From Rhipicephalus microplus (Eukaryota > Arthropoda > Arachnida > Ixodida > Ixodidae): 64,000 nucleotides of DNA. Under the pieces are notes generated by a model, which was not told the DNA's origin, searched no databases, and saw only the letters and a program-made list of their open reading frames with translations. This document shows positions 54,177-64,000 of this stretch, in pieces; position 1 is the first letter of the stretch; the number at the start of each line of letters is the position of its first letter. The translations under genes and the position numbers were made by a program. The stretch spans positions 61,579,002 through 61,643,001 of the forward strand of contig NC_134701.1 in NCBI RefSeq assembly GCF_043290135.1. Direction: 5' to 3'.

Positions 54177-55029
54177 AGGGAGTTTTAGTGCTGGGTACGC
54201 ATTCTCTTGGGGCGCTGCGGGCTTGGGAGCGCGCGGCGTTGCGTGCCCAACCCATACCCAACCGGAATGCCTTTTAGTTGGCGCCACGGTGGCACGCACG
54301 CAAACGCAAGCCACACGAAGTTCACACGCGCTCGCAGAGCCATAGCGTATTGTCACGTAAGTACTATTTAAGTCTTTTTATGATTTAAAATGTTAAATTA
54401 AACATACATAGTGATCAGGACACTTTTTTTATTGTGTACAGTAATCTGGTATACGCAAAAAAGTGAAAAATACAAGGTTACTGTAACGACAGTGTCGACA
54501 TCTTGTGACACTTCGTGCAACCGCAGTCATGAACATGTTAGCTTACGCGTAATGTTTTTGAGGTGAAAATGAATAAAAAGGTTACTCAATTGTAATATTG
54601 TCGCTGCGCAGTTTTTGCCCCAGATGTACAATGCACAATGTTTCTGCAATAACAAAGTTGTGGTTGTCTGTTTCGCTATGGCTGCGCTAGATGGCGCCAC
54701 CTATTCAGTTGATCTAGGGGCTTTAAGTTGATCGGGGGCTGGCATATGCTTTTCAGTTACTATGTTCCAGGCCATTCTAGCTTTGTAAATCTGGCTGAAA
54801 CCTAGTAATTGCTATGAGTGCTGGCACTTTGGCTTATTTTAACTCGACGGCTAGAGTATCCGCAGTGCGGATACCGTGAGTTTTTGCGAAGGTGGACCGC
54901 GCGGACGCATGGCCCCGTCGCCCCAGCGATCTTGCGACGCATCTGTTTGGGGTTTCGCGCATGCGCAATACCGCCGCCCCAACGTCCTGCGTACGCAAGC
55001 CGCTTGGGTACCCAGCACTAAAACTCCCT
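54177..55029 (+). mobile_element. TIR element family E, copy 1 (853 bp)
   Basis: Begins AGGGAGTTTTAGTGCTGGGT and ends ACCCAGCACTAAAACTCCCT, a 20-nt perfect terminal inverted repeat that continues with TAC. No coding region. A non-autonomous DNA transposon is the best reading. Confidence 0.85.
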
Positions 55030-55774
55030 AATGCCTTTTAATTGGCGCCACAGTGGCACGCACGCAAACGCAAGCCGCACGAAGTTCACACGCGCTCGCA
55101 GAACCATAGCGTCTTGTCGCGTAAGTATTATATAAGTCTTTTTATGATTTAAAATGTTAAATTAAACATACATAGTGATCAGTACACTGTTTTTATTGTG
55201 TACAGTAATCTGGTATACGCAAAAAAGTGAAAAGTACAAGGTTACTGTAACGACAGTGTCGACATCTTGACACTACATGCAACTGCAGTCATGAACATGT
55301 TAGCTTACGCGTAATGTTTTTGAAGTGAAAATAAATAAAAAGGTTACTCATCTGTAATATTGTCGTTACGTAGTTTTTGCACCAGATGTACAATGCACAA
55401 TGTTTTTGCAATAACAATGTTGTGGTTGTCTATTTCACTATGACCGCGCTAGATGGCGCCACCTATTCAGCTGGTCGGGGGCTGGCATATGCCTTTTAGT
55501 TTCGATGTTCCAGGCCATTCTAGCTTTGGAAATCTGGCTCAAACCGTGTAATCGCTATATAAGTGCTCGCACTTTGGTTTATTTTAACTCGACGGCTAGA
55601 GTATCCGCAGTGCGGATACCGTGAGTTCTTGCGAAGGTGGACCACGCGGACGCATGGCCCCATCGCCCCAGTGATCTTGCGACGCATCTGTTTGGGGTTT
55701 TGCGCATGCGCAATACCGCCGCCCCAACGTCCTGCGTACGCAAGCCGCTTGGGTACCCAGCACTAAAACTCCCT
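55030..55774 (+). mobile_element. TIR element family E, copy 2 (tandem, left end missing)
   Basis: Repeats 54268-55029 directly downstream with about 745 bp spacing, including a second right end ACCCAGCACTAAAACTCCCT at 55755-55774, but lacks the first 90 nt. Confidence 0.9.
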
Positions 55775-56398
55775 GTCCCTGATGTAGCATCTCGCAGCTT
55801 TGGTTGATCACATCACAGCGCTATGACAATGGTTATCACAAAAAGGAGAAGTGACGAGTTAACAAACAAAAGCGCCAAGCTCCACCACCGCAACTTCGAA
55901 AGGCAAAACAGTTATCAACGCTGTCTCTCAATTTTCGGTCACACGAGCACGGCTTGTTCACAAGTCTTGGAACGTCAACACAGCACCACTGTTCACAACG
56001 AACATCGTTTCACTCCCGAAAACTAGATTGCTCTGAAGAAAATAGAAGCGTACGGGCTAACCAGTGGCGAAGCAAGAACCGAACACAGCGCATAGTTCAT
56101 ACATTTCAGTACGTACTTGGGGTCACTCAAGTAACGTGCCAAAACGCTGTCAATCCGAAATGTCGCCCAGCACCCAACAGAGAGACTGGAAAGTCAAGCA
56201 AACCAGCTGTTACCGGCACACAAACACACATTGCAGCCTTCTCGAGTGCTAGTTGCCATCGATACACCGACGCCGATCCCCGCTTGATAACCACACCGAC
56301 GCACAGGCTTCGCTGCGCTTCACCGTACACCATCGCACTGCCGCGGCTTTCCGCACTGCTTACACGCACCGAAAGAGCTGCCGTAATCACAACGCATC
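55775..56398. other. No gene recognised
   Basis: Sequence between a direct and an inverted copy of family E. A longer frame running to 56837 is non-specific. Confidence 0.35.
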
Positions 56399-57311
56399 CG
56401 GTCTTTTTAGTACTGGGTACCCAAGCGGCTTGCGTACTCAGGACGTTGGGGCGGCGGTATGCGTCCGCGCGGCCATAAACAACGCTGCCACCACCGGCCT
56501 CCTAGCGGAGATAAGCTGCCCGGCGCATCATGTTACCCGTGATGTCACTCACCTTCACGGCGAGGAAAGCCTAGGCTGGGCAGCGCCACCACTTTCACTT
56601 ATAATTTTAAGCACAAATATTATAGTGGGTAGCCACTATACAAATATTATGGCACAAAGGCACCAAATCTCGGACAGCATGGATCGGCCGCCTTGTAAGG
56701 TCCACCTTAGCAGGAACTCACGGTATCCACACGGCAGATACTCTAGCCGTCTAGTTAAAATAAGCCAAAGTGCGACCACCAATAGCGATTACATTGTTAC
56801 AGCCAGATTACCAAAGTTAGATTGGCCTGGAACATAAAAACTAAATATATGCCAGCCCTCCAACCAGCTGAATAGGTGGCGCCATCTAGCGCGACCGTGG
56901 TGAACCAGACAATCACAACATTGCGATTGCAGAAACATTGTGCATTGTACGTCTGGTGCGAAAACCGCGCAGTGGCGTTATTAGAAATTAGTAACCTTTT
57001 TATTCATTTTCACCTCAATAACAATACGCAAAAGCCAACGTGTTCATGACTGTGGTTGCAGGATGTGTCACAAGATGTCGACACTATCGTTACAACAACC
57101 TTGTATTTTTCACATTTTTGCAATAAAACGTCTCGTGAGTTTGCCGCAACGGTGATTCATTCCTATGTAAGTTAAATGCAGTTTAGAATCACCATTTATG
57201 GTTTGCGAAAACGTAAAGGCTTACATATTTACGCATGATGAGCTCAAAACGTTGGTAGAGGCACGTTCCGGTAGGACGGTAAAAGCAAACATCAGGTAAC
57301 ACGTCAACGTA

Positions 57312-57550
57312 TATATATATTTGTGGGGTTTAACGTCCCAAAACCACCATATGATTATGAGAGACGCCGTAGTGGAGGGCTCCGGAAATTTTGACCACCT
57401 GGGGTTCTTTTAACGTGCACCCAAATCTGAGTACACGGGCCTACAACATTTCTGCCTCCATCGGAAATGCAGCCGCCGCAGTCGGGATTTGAACCCGCGA
57501 CCTGCGGGTCAGCAGCCGAGTACCTTAGCCACTAGAACACCGCGGCGGGG
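57312..57550 (-). mobile_element. tRNA-derived SINE (family 1), copy 7
   Basis: Minus strand starts CCCCGCCGCGGTGTTCTAGT, with B box GGGTTCAAATCCC and an AT tail. Target duplications GTAACACGTCAACGTA (57296-57311) and GTAACACGTTAACGTA (57552-57567), 15 of 16 matching. Confidence 0.96.
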
Positions 57551-57925
57551 CGTAACACGTTAACGTAAAGAAGTATACGTACAAGGTAAAAGTTATACAG
57601 AGTTCCACGTTACACCGTTGCTCTGTCGTCGCGCTTGTCGGACTACGACCAGCCGTCTGGATTGCTTGGCATCGACGGTGCCGACGGTGCGGCGCACGAG
57701 CCGCCACCCCCACACAGAAACGGCTGCTGCGCCGCACGGAAGTGACGCCATGCATTTTCCGGTTAGGCGTTTTGTTTGAATAGTCGGGAGTGTCTAGCGG
57801 TGCGTCTAGACATAACGATAAAAAGAGTTAAAATTACGTCCAATCGAAAAAGTGAACAAAAATGTTAGTTAGGTTTAGCGTAACAACAATACAAAAGCGG
57901 CTTGCTTGCCATCTCAAGCTGATCG

Positions 57926-58023
57926 GCAGCTGTGGCGTAGTTGGTTAAAGCAACTCTTCAACTGGTGAGGTCGGTGGTTCAAGTCCCATTGCAGTTATCG
58001 ATACTTACTCTTTTTTTTTTTTG
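57926..58023 (+). mobile_element. tRNA-like SINE head (family 4)
   Basis: TGGCGTAGTTGGTTAAAGC (A box) and GGTTCAAGTCCC (B box) are well formed. A T-run of 13 at 58010-58022 would end Pol III transcription. The acceptor stem is poor, so this is SINE-like rather than a tRNA gene. Confidence 0.6.
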
Positions 58024-59280
58024 TTCACGCATGTATTGTTTTAGCATTTGCGCCTCCTTATCAGCCCGACTTGCTGCTGGTGGTGGTCCTGTCCACAGGC
58101 CCTTCAATATTGGATCTTCGATGACTCTTGAAGGATTGTCTATATTTATTATGATAAAGTATGTTGCGAATTAGTGCTCTTAATCGGCGAGGCGCAAAAG
58201 GACAGAAAAAACTCTTATGCAGCTGGCTGCATTGGTTTCTTCGGCACAGGTGTTAGGAATGTTGATTTCCATGGTTTATCAAAGTTTTGATGACAGAAAG
58301 GTGCACGGCAACGTAGTCTCGGGCAACATTTTTTCTGTCGCTCAGTGTACCATCACCTTACGAGGTAACTGGCAGGCCGCTTTCTTTAAAAATACTGACT
58401 TGTCACCGCAATGTTCTAGGCGATCAGCACATGATAAACAATGCCCAAGGGCAAGTGCCGACGGCGTTAGCCCATCTAACTACAAAACAGCTTGTCTGCC
58501 TTGCTCAATAACACGCGTGGCCTGTGACAGCACGGGAGCATTCACGTAGCAACGGATGAGAACGGCCGTACGTGTTCGCACTTGACAAAACAGATGGCAA
58601 TGCAGTATCTCTGGCCTTCGTATGTCACAGGCTTCGTAGGAACATTACAATAAAGTTGTTTCCATCCACCGCATGAACACTTCGCCGACGCACTGGGGTT
58701 TCATGCATGTGCGTACGGTTGTCACACGTGAACTGTGCGAAAGCATTTATTTCATCGTCGACCTTGTCCTTCGCGACAAGCAAAACTCGGCAGCAAGAAC
58801 ACTTTCACCTTTGACAACACCAAGCTTGGCATTGCAATCTAGAAAATGCAGTACGTCCAACTACTGTAGTCCGCACATCATACTGAGAAACTTTGTGGCG
58901 CACACACTCAGATTAAGCTGCGGCGCGGTGGACGGCCGCGCTAGTTCCAACCACCAGGTTCAACTAAGCATCCAGCAATCACATGAAGCAGCGACGACAC
59001 TCCAGTCCTCCTTGGGAGTGGCCTAGGCCATGGTCACGATTTCATTGGAGTTTTCACCACCTACACACATCGCAGGCGGCTACCATCTCGCAGTGTTTAC
59101 CTTTCGCAGCCGCAGCGCCCATGGCGCCCCCTGTAATTAAAATACTTGTAATATATATTTAAGTAACAAACCTAGGCTAATTGACTCGTTAAACACCTGC
59201 TTAGTAAAATGTGTGTAAGTTTAACGCATTACACACGAATAATTTACTCATTTATCTAGCTCTAGGTAGTAGTTTTTAAA
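58024..59280. other. No gene recognised inside the inner TIR element
   Basis: Two plus-strand frames (58217-58549 and 58673-59026, 110 and 117 codons) show no known domain. Confidence 0.3.
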
Positions 59281-59660
59281 GCGACGTCACTTCCGTGCGG
59301 CGCAGGAGCCACTTCTGTGTGGGGCTCGCTGCTGCGCCGCGCGGCGCAGAAGACGCTTCCTTTTTTTTTGTTCCGTGTAGATAACTCTCATATTACTTAA
59401 AAATGATTTATTGAAATTAGTTTACTTGATGTCACTATGTAAGTTTATTTAATATTTTAAATCGTAAACATAATTCAATAATACTTACGCGACAATTAGG
59501 ATGCTATGGCGCTGCGAGCGCGTGTGAACTTCGTGCGGCTTGCGTTTGCGTTTGTGCCTCTATAAGGCATTTCAGTTGGGTATGGGTTGGGTACGCAACG
59601 CCGCGCGCCCCCAAGCCCGCAACGCCTCAAGAGCTTGCGTACCCAGCACTAAAACTCCCT

Positions 59661-61213
59661 AGTAACTCATGCGAGAAGCGTTCGCTGAAAGTCGAACCGA
59701 CTGATATGCTGTTTACGACGCCATGTTGTTTTCGACAACTGCGCAGCACGTAAGAAAGCTCTTAGAGAGTACTTGCACTATTTTCACGGCGTGACAAAAT
59801 TTGCTCTTATGTGCGAGGGGGGTGATATGACGAACAGGATAGGCGTGCCAGATGAAAGAAGTGTTTTGGCAACGTCACGGAGTGAGCTGATGTAGAGGGT
59901 ATTGCTTCACAACCAATCACAAGCTGTGCCTGTCGGCCAAGCCGTCATCTGCTCGCGTTTGTCGTCTGCTTCGATCAGAGCATGCGACAAGGGATTCACC
60001 TTCGCAACGCTATTATTCTCAGGTCAAGTGGTCGCTGCGTCGCACAAAATACATGTCAGTGGCTCGCTCTACCTTTGAATGATGTTCGTGTGTCAAGTTA
60101 TATGGCTGCTAATTATCGCAGGGATTAATTCATCCAATTTTTGCTCCGGAATCATGAGGGTTGCATATTTCCGGTGTCACACAAAGTTACTAGGGTCATT
60201 TTATTTCGACTGCTTGCCATATTATCACGGTCCATATCGGTGTCTGAACAGTGAAGGTCAAAATGAGTGATTTTTTGTAGTTCCATGCGTAATCATGCAC
60301 ACCACTAATACGCTTCGGTTTACAAAGTTCTAGATCATCCCAAAGCGTATCAACAACTGAATTTCAGAAATCGCACCCATTGGACAGTTGGAGCCAATGG
60401 AAGTACACTAGAGCACAAGCTTTATGAACCACTCACTAAAACGTTCCTCTCGTTTTTATTTCCTACAACGTGCAAGGAATGGGCTCCCATTAACCTCATT
60501 GGTGGTAATTTCTACCAATGAGGCAAAGATCTCGAGTCGCACTTTTAATTGGATGAGATGGGGCGCAACACAACAACATAACAAATAAGGTTGATCCTAT
60601 GCCATGCCGCGTTCGAATGCGCCGACCATTCACGTGTCACATTGGTTTTCATCCAGCCACAAATCTTTACATGCATAATTTTACGCCATTGACGCCCAAT
60701 AGGATTCTTCAATTACTTCGACTTCGAACTTATTGGACGACGGTGGTTGTCAACACCGTCCACTGCGTATAAGGGAAACAACACACGAAAGTCAAAGCGC
60801 CGAAAGAAATAAAAACACACCAGCAGTCATCAGCCAGCCCTTTATGGGCGTGAATTAACTCAATACCAGCCAGGGCGTCAAAGTATACCGCCGCGGCGGC
60901 AGGTTCTAAGTAGCCACATTGTTCCTAAGAGTGGTCCGGACCACTCTTAGGATTTTTTCTCAGCTACGCTGTTTTTACGCACAATTTTGCTTCGTAAATC
61001 CACTTACGAGCACTTTTCGGTGACGTAAGCGAATATAGCAAATGCATCACCATCGCGGACATGTTCCCGGGCAGTCACAGCACGCTTTACTGCAGCGGCC
61101 GATGTGACAACGATGGCCTCTTACGACGTTTTTTCTTCGTTACGTGAATCGACTTACGCAACAAAATTTCTCTTGCGCAAAAATGTTTTCGTAAGTGAGT
61201 TTTGTGAATCCAG
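59661..61213. other. No gene recognised; palindrome inside
   Basis: Contains a perfect 30-bp palindrome at 60923-60952. CTTACG-type motifs in both orientations at 60990-61210 hint at a small TIR element next to the zinc-knuckle fragment. Confidence 0.4.
60923..60952. repeat. Perfect 30-bp palindrome
   Basis: TCCTAAGAGTGGTCC followed by its exact reverse complement with no spacer, then a T-run. Confidence 0.95.
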
Positions 61214-61939
61214 CCGCAGCTGCGTGGGCACCAATGCGGCGTCGACGCAACCCTTGACTTGGACGACATCGTGACCAACCTCGAAGCAGCCTTCCCGGTC
61301 ATCTCTTGCGCCCGACGAGGCAGGTGCCTCACGCTCACATTTCAGGGCACCATGGTGCCGCCAGTTGTGGCTCTCTTCAAGCTTCAGAGGCCGGTCCGCC
61401 CTCGACTGCCACGGCCCCTTCAGTGCGCCCACTGCGGCCGTTTCGGCCACGCCACCGCGACCTGTTCGCGGGACCAACGCTGCCTCCGCTGCGGTGGCAG
61501 CCACGCGAAGGCACCATGTCCTGCGGAGTGCCCTCGCTGCATTAACTGCAGTGGCAAACATCAGGCTAATGAGCCGCGCTGCCCTTCCTGGCAAATTCAG
61601 CACCAGGCCGCCGTCATCATCGCCTCTTCGGATGGCCCCGTGACGCGCCACCATGCGCTGGAGAAAGCCAGGACCGCTGTCAACAACATCGACAAGCGAG
61701 ACAGCGCGGCACTCGTCCAGGGCCCCTCCTTTCGGGACGTTGTCACCTCCGGTCGTCGATCGGCGTTGGCATCGTCTCCTCGCCCTCCTCCCAGTGCGCT
61801 TACGGCAAGCACGAGTGCCCAATTGCCCCCTCCTCTGGATAGCCCCCCCCCCCCCCCCGTCCTAGGCAGACCAGAAGGACGCGGTGATCAATGCGCTTGT
61901 TGCTGCTATCCACGCTGTGATGATTTTCCTGCCGGCTGA
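61214..61939 (+). pseudogene. I/Jockey-type ORF1 fragment with zinc knuckles
   Basis: Open frame without its own ATG start: GVDATLDLDDIVTNLEAAFP, then TMVPPVVALFKLQRPVRPRL, three knuckles (CAHCGRFGHATATC, CLRCGGSHAKAPC, CINCSGKHQANEPRC) and ALEKARTAVNNIDKRDSAAL. The left edge joins unrelated sequence near 61212, and the right side runs through a C14 tract (61846-61859) into a changed reading frame. No ORF2 follows. Confidence 0.85.
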
Positions 61940-62414
61940 TTCGCCGGTTCATGGTCTGTGTGTTGCGGCTATCGCTGCGCGTGGGGCGATCGTTCCGGCG
62001 AAATGAGGTTACCGGATTACCACATCGAGTTCATCGGGACTCTCATCTGTGTGTTCAGCTAAACATTCTTTCTAATTTCCCCTTATTTTCTTTTTCTTCT
62101 TCTTTCTTTTTTTCTCCTTTTTTTTGCTGAACTGAACTTTTTTTTCCTTTCTCGTGTTTGGGCTATGTGCCCTCTCCAGTGTTCTATGCACCCGCTGGAT
62201 TAATTAACCGAGGCCAACAGGAGACTAATGTGTGAGTTCAACTGATTTTATTCCTTCTCGTTGAACTGGAACATTTTTGTTTTTAGGGGCGAAACTTTTT
62301 ACAGCAGCAACCATTCGTCCCTCGTAGCCGTTGTAGTGTGTAACAAGTGTAACATTTTGACCTCCAAGGTGGTGCCGGTGAGAGATTTCTTCTGTGCGTT
62401 AATGAACAATAAAA
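61940..62414. other. No gene recognised
   Basis: Pyrimidine-rich stretch at 62085-62155. AACAGGA.AC.AAT.TGTGAG with TTCTCGTTGAACTGGAAC near 62220-62275 recurs near 63345-63400. Confidence 0.5.
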
Positions 62415-62545
62415 GATAGTGCTCAATGTACATGCCAATGGCAGCTAATTGGGAATGAGAGACAGGAGCATTCGGCTTTTAGTTAACGCACACGCTGCGA
62501 TCCCCATTAGCAGCCATTGGCATGTACATTGAGCACTATCTGACA
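62415..62545. repeat. 40-bp inverted repeat
   Basis: AGTGCTCAATGTACATGCCA near 62419 is mirrored by TGGCATGTACATTGAGCACT near 62519. Confidence 0.9.
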
Positions 62546-62952
62546 AGAAAGGGTTGCTACGTTATACTCGCTGGGTGTAACCTCCTTAGTTTTATAAAGG
62601 TTTAGCGAGCTTTGAGCCCCAGTGCCATGAATACAATTAACTGGTGTATATCATGAATGAACTCGTGGTGGTTAGAGGTGGGAAGTAGATACGAAGCGCA
62701 AGCCGTAAGAAAGTAAAAGCCGAATTCTCCTGTCTCTCATTTCCCATTAGCAGCCATTGGCATGTACATTAAGCACTATCTGACAGGAAGAGGGTGCTAC
62801 GTTATAGTCGCTGGGCGTAACCTCTTGGGTTTTAGAAAGGTTTAGCGAGCGTTGGGCCGCAGTGCCATGAATACAGTGAACTAGTATATACCATGAACTC
62901 GAGGTGGTTAAAGGTGGGAAGTAGATACGAAGCGCAAGCCGTAAGACAGTGT
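62501..62952 (+). repeat. About 210-bp direct repeat, two copies
   Basis: CCCATTAGCAGCCATTGGCA opens both units (62501 and about 62743). They agree with scattered differences through CGAAGCGCAAGCCGTAAG. Confidence 0.95.
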
Positions 62953-63056
62953 GCGTTGCCACCTCTCGTTTAGTACTTGGAATGTCCGCTGGATGGCGGT
63001 GCTTCTATATGGGGAATATATGATGAAAAGATGCGAGATGGTGGTACTTGGAGTGT

Positions 63057-63250
63057 TGAATGGATGGATGAACGGACACACAGACAGATGCATGGATGGA
63101 CGCATGAACGCACGCAGGGGCGGATGCATGGACGAACGCTGGGACGGACGCACGAACAGACGCACGCACAGACGGGTGGATGGACGCATGGACGGTCACA
63201 CAGACGGACGCATGGACGGATGGAAGCAAGAGCGAATGAACGGACGAATG
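63057..63250. repeat. Period-4 minisatellite (GGAC/GCAC/GAAC/GATG units)
   Basis: About 190 nt of tetramers mostly starting with G and ending in C or G. Because the period is 4 with few T-A contexts, several frames on both strands stay open (for example MDGRMNARRGGCMDERWDGR), which mimics genes. Confidence 0.9.
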
Positions 63251-64000
63251 CTTCGCCCCACTCTCCATCATTCACTCCGTGGATATGCTGCCATTTTTTT
63301 CCCTCTCGTGCTTGCGCTACGTGCCCACGCGAGTGTTTTCCAACAGGACACCAATCTGTGAGTTCAAGTGAACTTTTTTTCTTCTCGTTGAACTGGAACC
63401 ATTACGTTTATTTTCTGTTTCCTCTCTTGCTTGCGCTCTGTGTTTACGGAAGTGTTTTCCCCGTCATTACATGCACCTCTTCAGCTCATCCTCTTCTTTT
63501 TCGGTGATTTCTTTCTTCGGCCTTCCCGGCGGCTTTTGCTGATGGTTGCGGATCATCGCAGCGGTTTCGGACACACGCTATGTGATGCGGAGCGAATGCT
63601 ATTTCTAACCTTCCCTTACCCCTTCCTTCTGTCTCTTTAATTCCCATTCCCCCCTTCCCTGCGCATAACTGTGGAGGTGCCCTCCATTGATAGAGGCAGT
63701 AACGGAACTGCGCTTTTTTCTTCCTTTTTCCTCTTTTCAAAGCCACTTCGCCTTGGCGGTTGCATGCCGTACGCTCTCGTGATGGAAAACTTTGTTGGGG
63801 GCGAAACCGGCTATATTGCTGCGGTCAGTGTTGGCAACATGGAAACTTTTTGTGGGCAGCTGCCGAAATTCCCTTGAATCCGTTGTCCCGAAAGCCGTGG
63901 AACAGCACTGCCCAAGAAGCCGACGATGGTGAAGCGACAGGAGAGAGCCCACAGTGTCATGTTGACTGCTGGTTGAGGTGACAATATAGTGCTGTTAGGA
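63251..64000. other. No gene recognised
   Basis: Pyrimidine-rich, with a second copy of the CTTCTCGTTGAACTGGAAC block near 63380. Short frames only. Confidence 0.45.

Larger units (their letters stand above)
57684..59346. mobile_element. Inner non-autonomous element with about 65-bp TIRs
   Basis: CTGCGCCGCACGGAAGTGAC at 57727-57746 is mirrored by GTCACTTCCGTGCGGCGCAG... at 59286, and the flanking CCCCACACAGAA./TTCTGTGTGGGG blocks pair as well, so about 65 nt on each side are inverted. No transposase. It lies inside copy 3 of family E. Confidence 0.7.
56399..59660 (-). mobile_element. TIR element family E, copy 3 (inverted, enlarged by insertions)
   Basis: The reverse of copy 1: TTTTTAGTACTGGGTACCCA at the left (56405) and ACCCAGCACTAAAACTCCCT at the right (59641-59660). 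Similarity to copy 1 is seen at 56400-57130 and 59430-59660. The 2.3 kb between holds a SINE, a second TIR element and other sequence. Confidence 0.85.

Noticed and set aside
58910..59120. Possible minus-strand coding start (ATGGGCGCTGCGGCTGCG)
   Set aside because: The frame soon meets stops and no splice partner or family could be found.
60955..61213. Small TIR element with CTTACG-type ends
   Set aside because: Motifs recur in both orientations, but I could not align two ends convincingly by eye.
62908..63507. Several overlapping 70-176 codon frames on both strands
   Set aside because: The period-4 minisatellite keeps many frames open; no domain, no splice or start context.
1..64000. CRISPR arrays, bacterial operons, riboswitches, rRNA
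   Set aside because: None seen; the repeats have eukaryotic TE character and genes are spliced.

Overview
The window is eukaryotic and almost certainly from a hard tick (metastriate ixodid). I infer this from seven copies of a tRNA-derived SINE of the kind abundant in tick genomes, the mix of I/Jockey, RTE, CR1-like, Penelope and Ty3/gypsy retroelements, long TE-filled introns, and a spliced chemoreceptor gene. No species can be named from sequence alone. There are no bacterial operons, CRISPR arrays or rRNA genes.

Layout. 1-4530 (-): Ty3/gypsy element with intact gag and a pol frame that has no stop all the way to the left edge of the window. 4671-4903: tRNA-derived SINE. 4972-10409 (+): a second, decayed Ty3/gypsy element with both LTR cores, clipped on both outer sides by (TA)n and carrying a SINE in its integrase. 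12.0-12.8 and 22.8-23.5 kb: two copies of one dispersed repeat. 14573-19186 (+): near-complete CR1/L2-like non-LTR retrotransposon with 327-bp tandem 5' monomers, a 2A-type motif in ORF1 and a single in-frame UGA between ORF1 and ORF2. 20797-38311 (+): the last three exons of a host gustatory-receptor-like gene; its 13.9-kb and 3.4-kb introns hold an RTE element nested in an I/Jockey element, CR1 and RTE tails, a 1.74-kb TIR element, SINEs and an I/Jockey 3' end. 38.7-41.0 kb: three Penelope-like fragments in mixed orientation. 41514-46985 (-): near full-length I-clade element with RNase H, broken by stops, a frameshift and a 136-bp tandem duplication. 47.7-52.8 kb: truncated non-LTR and Penelope pieces. 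54084-59660: tandem and inverted copies of a TIR element family with further insertions inside. 61.2-61.9 kb: I/Jockey ORF1 zinc-knuckle fragment. 62.4-63.25 kb: direct repeats and a period-4 minisatellite.

Taken together, the only convincing host gene is the receptor; nearly everything else is mobile DNA of differing age. The most intact units are the gypsy element at the left edge and the CR1-like element at 14.6-19.2 kb. The most unusual logic is in the latter: identical promoter-like monomers that are in frame with ORF1, a hydrophobic leader ending in a 2A StopGo motif, and an ORF2 whose conserved endonuclease start lies upstream of its first AUG, directly after the ORF1 UGA. Coordinates of degraded elements are by-eye estimates.
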